DNA of 64,000 nt, taken from assembly GCF_023073335.1 (NCBI RefSeq), contig NZ_JADPJG010000004.1, forward strand, positions 47,238 through 111,237. Direction: 5' to 3'. The DNA is from Bradyrhizobium sp. 21. Lineage in GTDB: Bacteria > Pseudomonadota > Alphaproteobacteria > Rhizobiales > Xanthobacteraceae. The notes beneath the pieces are model-generated. The model was given only the letters and a program-made list of their open reading frames with translations, ran no database searches and was not told where the DNA came from. Below are positions 18,313 through 24,950 of the stretch, in pieces. The translations under genes and the position numbers were made by a program. Every line of letters begins with the position of its first letter. Within the stretch, counting starts at the first letter, position 1.

Positions 18313-19902
18313 TTAGCCGAAGACGCGCTTTTCGAATTCCCCGGCCAGCACGCGCCACTGGAATAGCGGCGAATCCTTTGGCGGCGAGAGCTCAGGAGTC
18401 CAGCCGGTGAGCTTTTCAAGCACATAGGTGTCAGTCAGAACGCCGCGCCAGCGGCGCGCGACCTGACCGAGCTGCTCGCGCTTGGCCGGGATCGAATCCC
18501 ACAGCGATGCGCGGTTGTCCGGCTCTCGCCCGACATAGATGCCCGCGTGTCCTATGATCCGGTCCATGCCGGGATCGCGGAAATCCTGGAAGCGGCCGCG
18601 CTCGTTGATCTCGACCACGGGCACGCGGCCCCTGAACATCCAGCGCATCATGGCATAGGTGCGGTAGTCCGTGGTTGCGATCCAGGTCGCGCCGGTCTCA
18701 TCCAGCGCGGCCTGCGCGCGTGCCGCGACCTGCTCATAGCCAAACTCGGCACCGTTCGGATCGATCTTGCCGAGAAAATTCCAGGGCGCGGCAACATAAT
18801 ATAAGAACACGATGACGACGAAAGCGATGCCCGAGACCACCGCCGCGTTGGCCCAGAACAGCGACGATCTGATCATCCGCGCCGACCATTTCTCACGCGA
18901 CAGCATGGTGAGGTTGACAGCGGCGGCGGCGAAGCCGACCGGCCACAGGAACATCGGCCAGGTGTCGCCGACCCGGAGGGTCAGCGATTTTGCGAAAAAA
19001 TAGAGAAACGGCACCAGTACCGCGGTCGACAGCAGAATCGCGACCGGCTCGCGCGTGCGATAACCGCGCCATGCCGTCAGCACCACCCCCGTCAGCACCA
19101 CCGGCAGCATGACGAAGCCGACGAGGCCGAATTGCAGGCCGATGTAATCGCCGACAGTGCGCCATGAGACGCCGTAATTGGTGGTAGCGCGCACGCCCTG
19201 GAAGCGGATCGAGGCCCAATCGTGCTGCACATTCCAGATCAGAACCGGCGAGAACACCGCGATTGCGATCAGGACCGCGAGATAGGGATAGGGACTGCGC
19301 AGCCAGCGCCAACGCCAATCAGGCACCAGGACAAACGCGGCAACCGCCGGCGCGAACATGATCACGGTGAATTTCGACAGCATCGCCAGCCCGGCGAACA
19401 GGCCGGCCGCAAGCCACCAGCGGCCGTCGCCGCCCTGCGCAAGCCGCACCAGGGACCACATCATCGCCACCGCAAACGGGATCATGGCGACGTCGGGCGC
19501 GACCTTGGCCATCAGCAGGCCGTAATAGAGTGCGGCCTCCGGCATCAGCACCGCGAGCACGACGGCGCGCAAATCATGGGTGAGGCGGCGGACGATATCG
19601 GCGAGCAGACACTGCGTCACCAGCATCGCGACGATGCCGCCGAAGCGCACACCGAGCGTGGTGTCGCCGAAGATCGCGGTGCCGAACCGGATCAGCCAGG
19701 CAATGCCGGGGGGATGATCGAGGAAGCTGAGCGCTGCCTCCTGCGACCAGGTCCAGTAATAGGCCTCATCCGTGCGCAGCTCGATTGCGAAGGCGTAGAC
19801 GATGCGCAGCAGCGTCATCGCGGCGATGATCGCCGCGGCCATGACGAGGGGCCGGCGCGCGGCGCCATGGAGGGGCACGGTGATGTCTGGGGCTGTCGTC
19901 AC
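18313..19902 (-). CDS. GT39-type membrane glycosyltransferase (ArnT/PMT-like)
   Basis: About 529 residues with 11-12 hydrophobic segments. The first periplasmic loop has the acidic DEAYYWTWSQ motif of ArnT/PMT-like enzymes that use polyprenyl-phosphate sugar donors, followed by LDHPPGIAWLIRFGT. The C-terminal periplasmic region contains a WIATTDYRTYAMMRWMF segment. It probably adds a sugar to an envelope glycolipid or lipid A. The frame is open to 20037, but that N-terminus is translated from a dispersed repeat; the GTG at 19902 (VTTAPD), placing basic residues just before the first helix, is preferred although no strong ribosome-binding site is visible. Confidence 0.85.
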   Translation of the reverse strand: MTTAPDITVPLHGAARRPLVMAAAIIAAMTLLRIVYAFAIELRTDEAYYWTWSQEAALSFLDHPPGIAWLIRFGTAIFGDTTLGVRFGGIVAMLVTQCLLADIVRRLTHDLRAVVLAVLMPEAALYYGLLMAKVAPDVAMIPFAVAMMWSLVRLAQGGDGRWWLAAGLFAGLAMLSKFTVIMFAPAVAAFVLVPDWRWRWLRSPYPYLAVLIAIAVFSPVLIWNVQHDWASIRFQGVRATTNYGVSWRTVGDYIGLQFGLVGFVMLPVVLTGVVLTAWRGYRTREPVAILLSTAVLVPFLYFFAKSLTLRVGDTWPMFLWPVGFAAAAVNLTMLSREKWSARMIRSSLFWANAAVVSGIAFVVIVFLYYVAAPWNFLGKIDPNGAEFGYEQVAARAQAALDETGATWIATTDYRTYAMMRWMFRGRVPVVEINERGRFQDFRDPGMDRIIGHAGIYVGREPDNRASLWDSIPAKREQLGQVARRWRGVLTDTYVLEKLTGWTPELSPPKDSPLFQWRVLAGEFEKRVFG

Positions 19903-20213
19903 GGCCGCGCTTTTCGCCAACCTGGGAGGGGGAGTCAATGTTGGAGGCGGGCCACAAATGCCGGTGTCGTCCCGGGCAAGCGAAGCGCAGACCCGGGATC
20001 CATAATCCCAGGGAGGGGTGTAGCGCGGAGCTGGCAACTCTGAGGCTTCGCCAAATATCTTCCTGGGGGTATGGATCCCGTCTCGGCGCGCGCTTGGGGC
20101 GCGCTTGTGCGGGACGACGGAAAGTTGCCGCGTATGTGATCCCGCAAGCTGTCGTCCCCCGGAATTAAACGCGACACTGGCTGTTCTCCTTCAGGAACTG
20201 ATACAACCGAATC
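19903..20213. other. Intergenic region with a family A repeat
   Basis: 311 bases between the divergent glycosyltransferase and adenylate cyclase genes. Most of it is the repeat at 19966-20118. The 95 bases after the repeat must hold the cyclase promoter; no clear sigma-70 or CRP-type site was seen. Confidence 0.6.
19966..20118. repeat. Dispersed palindromic repeat, family A copy 2 (expanded)
   Basis: Ends GTCGTCCCGGGC and GTGCGGGACGAC, with inner GATCCATAATCCCAGGGAGG and TCTTCCTGGGGGTATGGATC. At 153 bases it is longer than the other copies and less symmetric. It supplies the spurious N-terminal extension of the glycosyltransferase frame. Confidence 0.8.
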
Positions 20214-21950
20214 ATGGCCGCGACCGCACCCTCACGATTTTCCGGGCTTTCCCGCAGCATCAGCGCGCGGCAGGTGCGGCTGGTTTGCGGCGTCATCCTG
20301 TTCGCCTACGTCGTCAGCCATCTCCTCAACCATGCGCTCGGCAACATCTCGGTCGATGCCATGGAGGTCGGGGTCTACTACCACATGGCGTTCTGGCAGT
20401 TCCTCCCCGTAGCGATCGTGTTCTACACAGCGGCGTTTACGCATATGGGGCTCGGCATCTACGCGCTATATCAGCGCCGACAGTTCCGCTGGCGGACGAT
20501 CGAGCCACTGCAACTCGTGCTGGGCTTGAGCATCCCCGCTCTGGTCATGGCGCATGTGATCGGCGTGCGGCTCGGCCAGACACTGTACGGCCATGAGAAG
20601 CTCTATCCGCAGGAGCTCTATTTGTTCTTCGTCGGATCGCCGGAGCGGATCTGGACGATGACGATCCTGCTCATCATCGCCTGGATACACGGCTGCATCG
20701 GCATCTTTTTCTGGCTCCGCCTCAAGCCGTTATTCACACGCGCCGCGCCCTATCTGCTCGCGGCAGCCGTACTGATCCCGACGCTGGCGCTGCTCGGCGT
20801 CTATCAGGGCGGCCGCAGCATCGTGGTCGAGGCTGACGACGGGGAATGGCGCACGCACAATCTTGCCCGCCGCCAGCTTGGCACGATCGCCGAAGCCGCG
20901 ACGCTCGACCGCATCACCGGCGGCCTCACCGCCGGTTATCTCGGACTGCTGGGGCTGGCGCTGCTGGCGCGCGGCGTGCGCGCGGTGCGCGAACGGCGCC
21001 GTGGCATGATCGCGCTGTCCTATGGCAACGGCAAGACGGTGCGCGTGCCCAAGGGTCTTTCCGTGCTGGAAGCGAGCCTGCGCCACAGCGTGCCGCATGC
21101 CAGCGTCTGCGGCGGCCGCGCCCGCTGTTCGACCTGCCGCATCCGCATCATCGGCGACCACGCTGTCTTGCCTGAGCCATCGCAGCGCGAAGCTTTCGTC
21201 CTCGCCCGCGTCGGCACCACCGATCCGTCGATCCGCCTCGCCTGCCAGTTGCGACCGATCTCCGATCTGTCTTTCTTCCAGCTCTTCACGCCGCACACGC
21301 TGTCGGCCAACGCGCACACCTCGACGCCCGCCAGAATCGGCCAGGAGCGCTATCTCGTCAGCCTGTTCGTGGACATGCGCGGCTCGACGCAACTCGCCGA
21401 GAAGCGGCTGCCGTTCGACACGGTCTTCATCGTCAACCGCTTCCTCGGCGCGGTCTCGCAGGCCGTGATCGAGAATGGCGGCCAACCGAACCAGTTCGTC
21501 GGCGACGGCATGCTGGCGCTGTTCGGGCTGACCGCCGATCCGCAAGAAGCCTGCCGGCAGGCGCTGAAGGCCGCCGCCGGGATCGCGACGAATATCGACG
21601 AACTGAACCAACTCTTGAGCCACGATCTGCGCCAGCCGATCCGCTTCGGCATCGGCATCCACGGCGGCGAGGTCATCATCGGCGACATCGGCTATCGCGA
21701 TCACATCGTCTTCACCGCGTTGGGTGATGCCGTCAACGTCGCGGCCCGCCTCCAGGACATGACCAAGACACTGGCCTGCGAAGCGATCGTCTCGGAGGAA
21801 GTCCGCCGCGCCGCCGGCCTTGCCGACGATGCACTGCCGCAGCAGGAGGTCGCGATCCGCGGCCGCGACGAGCCGATGGCCGTACGCGTCGTCGCGGACG
21901 CAAGGGGGCTGTCGGCGCTCGTCGATCGAAGCGAGCGCGTGGCGGCGTGA
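20214..21950 (+). CDS. cyaC: Redox-domain adenylate cyclase: cytochrome-b-like anchor, 2Fe-2S ferredoxin, class III cyclase
   Basis: 578 residues in three parts. (1) Residues 20-255: six or seven membrane helices resembling succinate dehydrogenase/di-haem cytochrome b anchors, with candidate haem histidines 36, 40, 57, 77, 114 and 159. (2) Residues 264-350: a plant-type 2Fe-2S ferredoxin with cysteines 299, 305, 308 and 344 (C-x5-C-x2-C...C). (3) Residues 378-560: a class III cyclase with metal aspartates 387 (FVDMRGST) and 431 (FVGDG) and GDAVNVAARL carrying the transition-state Asn508 and Arg512. It would make cAMP in response to quinone or iron-sulfur redox state. Sinorhizobium CyaC is, from memory, a comparable di-haem cyclase, so the symbol is by analogy. 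It precedes sorAB on the same strand. Confidence 0.88.
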   Translation: MAATAPSRFSGLSRSISARQVRLVCGVILFAYVVSHLLNHALGNISVDAMEVGVYYHMAFWQFLPVAIVFYTAAFTHMGLGIYALYQRRQFRWRTIEPLQLVLGLSIPALVMAHVIGVRLGQTLYGHEKLYPQELYLFFVGSPERIWTMTILLIIAWIHGCIGIFFWLRLKPLFTRAAPYLLAAAVLIPTLALLGVYQGGRSIVVEADDGEWRTHNLARRQLGTIAEAATLDRITGGLTAGYLGLLGLALLARGVRAVRERRRGMIALSYGNGKTVRVPKGLSVLEASLRHSVPHASVCGGRARCSTCRIRIIGDHAVLPEPSQREAFVLARVGTTDPSIRLACQLRPISDLSFFQLFTPHTLSANAHTSTPARIGQERYLVSLFVDMRGSTQLAEKRLPFDTVFIVNRFLGAVSQAVIENGGQPNQFVGDGMLALFGLTADPQEACRQALKAAAGIATNIDELNQLLSHDLRQPIRFGIGIHGGEVIIGDIGYRDHIVFTALGDAVNVAARLQDMTKTLACEAIVSEEVRRAAGLADDALPQQEVAIRGRDEPMAVRVVADARGLSALVDRSERVAA

Positions 21951-22275
21951 GGCAGCCACGAAGGCGGTGCGCTCCCTCTCCCGCTTGCGGGAGAGGGTTG
22001 GGGAGAGGGTGCTTCCGCAATGGGACAATCCCCAAGAGGAGAAAACCCTCACCCGCGCCTTCGGCGCGACCTCTCCCGCAAGCGGGCGAGGTGCACCGTC
22101 GTCGCGGCTACGGCTCGGCTCAATCTCTTTACAAGCGTAACACCGGTCTGCTGCAACGCAGCGGCATGGGCCTGCTGCGAAAGCACGAATTGACTTCATC
22201 CGAGTCGTCGCGACAGATGAGCCCGGGATCGCGGTGATGACCGCGGTCCAACGAAAAGCTCCGGGAGGAGACCAC
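21951..22275. other. Intergenic region with a family D repeat, upstream of sorA
   Basis: 325 bases. The first 140 hold the repeat at 21973-22092. The rest (to 22275) should contain the sorA promoter and leader; a GGGAGGAG site lies just before the ATG. No RNA gene or second ORF was recognised. Confidence 0.55.
21973..22092. repeat. Dispersed palindromic repeat, family D
   Basis: Begins with CCCTCTCCCGCTTGCGGGAG, a near-perfect hairpin, and ends with CTCTCCCGCAAGCGGGCGAG. The inner part has TGGGGAGAGGG and CCTCACCCGCGCC. A partial copy is visible at 49159-49190 beside the 3' end of tex. Confidence 0.8.
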
Positions 22276-23475
22276 ATGTTCGATCGACGCGACCTGCTCA
22301 AGGGAGCGGGACTTGCCGCTCTTGCGGCCACGATGAATTCGACCAAAGCGCTGGCGCTCGAGACCGTCACGCTGCCATTCGTCAATGGCGAACGGCCGCT
22401 GGTGAAATATCCGCAGAAGCGGCCGATGATTGGGCTAACCAGCCGGCCGCCACAGCTCGAGACGCCGTTCGCGATCTTCAACGACGGCCCGATCACGCCG
22501 AATAACGCGTTCTTCGTGCGCTATCACCTCTCCGACCTGCCCTACAATCTCGACCCCGACAAGTTCACGATCGAGGTCAAGGGCAAGGTCGACAGGCCGC
22601 TGAAACTATCGCTCAAGGACATCCGGAAGATGAAGGCGACCGAGATCGTCGCCGTCAACCAGTGCTCGGGCAACAGCCGCGGCCTCGTAGAGCCGCGCGT
22701 CGCCGGCGGCCAGCTCGCCAACGGCGCGATGGGCAATGCGCGCTGGCGCGGCGTGCCGCTGAAGGCCGTGCTGGACATGGCGGGCGTGCAGAGCGGCGCC
22801 AGGCAGGTCACCTTCAATGGGATGGACGGCCCCGTCAGCGACAAGACGCCCGATTTCGTCAAGGCGCTCGATATCGATCACGCCACCGATGGCGAGGTGA
22901 TGCTGGCCTATGGCATGAACGGCGAGGATTTGCCGTTCCTCAACGGCTTTCCGCTGCGCCTGATCGTGCCCGGCTATTACGGCACCTACTGGGTCAAGCA
23001 CCTCAACGAGATCACCGTCATCGACAATGTCTATGACGGCTTCTGGATGAAGTCGGCCTATCGCATCCCGGACACCCCGAACAATGCGATCGAACCGGGC
23101 ACCGCGCCGAAGGCGACGATCCCGATCAACCGCTTCACCATTCGCTCCTTCATCACCAGCGTCCCCGATGGTGCCAAGCTGAAAGCAGGCGGCACGACGC
23201 TGCGCGGCATCGCCTTCGACGGCGGCAAGGGCATCAAGGAGATCCAGGTCTCCACCGACGGCGGCAAGACCTGGACCAGCGCGAAGCTCGGCAAGGATCT
23301 TGGCAAATACTCGTTCCGTGAATGGAAGCTGCCGGTGAAGCTCGTGGCCGGCACCGTTGAGCTCAAGGTGCGCGCCACCGGCAATGGCGGCGAAACCCAG
23401 CCGGATACGCCGCGCTGGAATCCGGCGGGTTATCTGCGCAACGTCGTCGAAACCGTCCGCGTCACCGTGGCCTGA
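22276..23475 (+). CDS. sorA: Sulfite dehydrogenase molybdopterin subunit (SorA/SoxC type), Tat-exported
   Basis: 399 residues from the ATG at 22276, preceded by GGGAGGAG. The N-terminus MFDRRDLLKGAGLAALA is a twin-arginine signal. The molybdenum-ligand cysteine is Cys130 in NQCSGNSRG, and the C-terminal third is the Mo-co dimerisation (Ig-like) domain of sulfite oxidases (EIQVSTDGGKTW). It oxidises sulfite to sulfate in the periplasm and passes electrons to the cytochrome encoded six bases downstream, the arrangement of SorAB enzymes. A SoxC role is less likely because no sox genes are near. A start at 22234 would spoil the signal peptide. Confidence 0.9.
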   Translation: MFDRRDLLKGAGLAALAATMNSTKALALETVTLPFVNGERPLVKYPQKRPMIGLTSRPPQLETPFAIFNDGPITPNNAFFVRYHLSDLPYNLDPDKFTIEVKGKVDRPLKLSLKDIRKMKATEIVAVNQCSGNSRGLVEPRVAGGQLANGAMGNARWRGVPLKAVLDMAGVQSGARQVTFNGMDGPVSDKTPDFVKALDIDHATDGEVMLAYGMNGEDLPFLNGFPLRLIVPGYYGTYWVKHLNEITVIDNVYDGFWMKSAYRIPDTPNNAIEPGTAPKATIPINRFTIRSFITSVPDGAKLKAGGTTLRGIAFDGGKGIKEIQVSTDGGKTWTSAKLGKDLGKYSFREWKLPVKLVAGTVELKVRATGNGGETQPDTPRWNPAGYLRNVVETVRVTVA

Positions 23476-23486
23476 GGGGAATGATC

Positions 23487-23795
23487 ATGCAGCGCACCGC
23501 TCTTCTCGCCATCTCGCTCGCCGTCGCCGCATTGGTGGGTTCGGCACTTGCAGCGCCGGTTAATTACAAGACCCCCGATGAGGTCGCGGCGTTCAAGCCC
23601 GGGCCCAATCTCGAAATCGTGCAGGGCAATTGCAGCGCCTGCCACTCGGCGGACTACATCAACACGCAGCCGCCGATGAAGGACAGGAAAGGTTTTTGGC
23701 AGGCCGAGGTGACCAAGATGATCAAGGTCTATGGCGCCCCCATCGACGATGCCGATGTCGGCAAGATCGTCGATTATCTGGCTGCGACTTATTGA
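23487..23795 (+). CDS. sorB: Monohaem cytochrome c subunit of sulfite dehydrogenase
   Basis: 102 residues with a signal peptide ending near LAAPV and one haem motif CSACH, in a mature protein of about 80 residues. An in-frame ATG also exists at 23481, but GAGGGGA is better spaced for the ATG at 23487. The size, the single haem and the position directly after the molybdenum subunit match SorB, which carries electrons from sulfite oxidation to the respiratory chain. The PPMKDRKGFW and MIKVYGAP segments offer candidate methionine haem ligands. Confidence 0.88.
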   Translation: MQRTALLAISLAVAALVGSALAAPVNYKTPDEVAAFKPGPNLEIVQGNCSACHSADYINTQPPMKDRKGFWQAEVTKMIKVYGAPIDDADVGKIVDYLAATY

Positions 23796-24002
23796 CGGAT
23801 GGCGCGCGGCGTGCGGACCAATTGACCGCGAAACGGGCAAAACCGGTAAAAACGCCGCGAAGTTGAGCGGAATTCGGCGATAGGCCGATGTGGTTTGAGC
23901 TACCAAGCCGGCCACATTCCGCGTATCTTATTAGGACCGAACCGGCCGGTTGGCGGGGACTGGCGGTTCGAGATCTCGGAGGAAGACCCGCGGAGAGACG
24001 TG

Positions 24003-24203
24003 ATGGCTAAAGGTACGGTCAAGTGGTTCAACCCGACGAAGGGTTATGGATTTATCCAGCCTGCATCGGGCGGCAAGGATGTGTTCGTGCATATCTCAGC
24101 AGTGCAGAAAGCCGGTCTGTCGTCCCTGAACGAAGGACAGACGGTGGAATATGAAGAGATCGCAAACCGAGGCAAAAGCTCCGCAGAGAACCTCAAAGTA
24201 TAA
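24003..24203 (+). CDS. cspA: Cold-shock protein (CspA family)
   Basis: 66 residues forming one cold-shock domain: [20 protein letters not shown] contains RNP1 (KGYGFIQ), and DVFVHISAV is RNP2. It binds single-stranded RNA or DNA as a chaperone. GGAGAGACGTG precedes the ATG. The 207 bases between sorB and this gene hold a long possible leader, common for csp genes whose mRNA folds respond to temperature, but I cannot define that structure by eye. Several paralogues are normal in this genus, so the symbol indicates family only. Confidence 0.93.
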   Translation: MAKGTVKWFNPTKGYGFIQPASGGKDVFVHISAVQKAGLSSLNEGQTVEYEEIANRGKSSAENLKV

Positions 24204-24222
24204 GCCCGCTAGCTTTTGCTAA

Positions 24223-24242
24223 CTCCCGGACAGATCCGGGAG
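24223..24242 (+). terminator. Possible terminator hairpin after cspA
   Basis: Perfect 8-base stem CTCCCGGA/TCCGGGAG with a four-base loop, 20 bases after the cspA stop. No T-run follows, so it may be an RNA-stabilising 3' hairpin rather than an intrinsic terminator. Confidence 0.4.
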
Positions 24243-24374
24243 CCGGGCCAAGAAAATTTCAGAAGACGGTCAGTGCATTCGACGACGGGCGTTGCGATTG
24301 CACACGGAGAACTATTTTCCCCGCGAAGGCCGCTCGTTCGACGCCACGGCAATGACAATCGCGACAGCACTTCG

Positions 24375-24836
24375 TTAGTCCACCGGCAATGGTGCGTCGC
24401 GCTTGATCTCTTCCATCACCGCATAGGTCCGCGTCTCGCGCACGCCCGGCATCGACAGCAGGGTTTCGCCGAGGAAGCGTCGATAGGCGGTCATGTCTGC
24501 CAGCCGCGCCTTCACAAGATAGTCGAAGCCGCCGGCAACCATGTGACACTCCAGCACTTCGGGCGCGAGTTTCACCGCGCGCGCAAAGCGCTCGAAATTG
24601 TCCGGCGTGGTCTTGTCGAGCAGCACCTCGACGAACACCAGGAGCCCGAGGCCGAGCCGGTGCGGGTTGAGCCGCGCGCCATAGCCTTCGATAAAGCCCT
24701 CGCGCTGTAACCGCTTCAGCCGCTCGCCGGCCGAGGTCGGAGACAGCCCGATGCGTTCGGCGAGCTCGACATTGGCGATGCGCCCGTCCTGCTGCAAAAT
24801 CGAGAGGATTTTCCGGTCGATTCGATCGAGTTCCAT
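24375..24836 (-). CDS. putR: Lrp/AsnC family regulator of putA (PutR-like)
   Basis: 153 residues from the ATG at 24836 (MELDRIDRKIL). The N-terminal helix-turn-helix includes NVELAERIGLSPTSAGERLKRL, and the C-terminal RAM domain has GGFDYLVKARLADMTAYRRF, the amino-acid-sensing part. It is divergent from putA with 114 bases between, the arrangement of Lrp-type PutR activators that respond to proline. The frame continues to 24869, but the shorter start is the family norm. It should bind the AT-rich region before putA. Confidence 0.88.
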   Translation of the reverse strand: MELDRIDRKILSILQQDGRIANVELAERIGLSPTSAGERLKRLQREGFIEGYGARLNPHRLGLGLLVFVEVLLDKTTPDNFERFARAVKLAPEVLECHMVAGGFDYLVKARLADMTAYRRFLGETLLSMPGVRETRTYAVMEEIKRDAPLPVD

Positions 24837-24878
24837 ATTTTCTGAGGTCAAATTACCAAGAGCCTTCAATTTCTAAGG

Positions 24879-24894
24879 CAAACCGGTTAATTTG
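24879..24894. promoter_or_regulatory. Candidate PutR-binding sequence
   Basis: CAAACCGGTTAATTTG, an imperfect palindrome with CAAA/TTTG ends, in the AT-rich stretch between putR and putA. Lrp-type sites are degenerate, so this is only a candidate. Confidence 0.35.
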
Positions 24895-24950
24895 TCTATC
24901 GAACTACGGTAGCGCGGGGATTATCCTGGATTTCAGCCACAGGACACGCC

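Noticed and set aside
19903..20037. N-terminal extension of the glycosyltransferase frame
   Set aside because: It is the translation of a family A repeat (19966-20118), so it is not taken as protein.
22276..23475. Naming the sulfite dehydrogenase soxC
   Set aside because: No sox genes are near, and the single-haem partner directly downstream matches the SorAB arrangement better.
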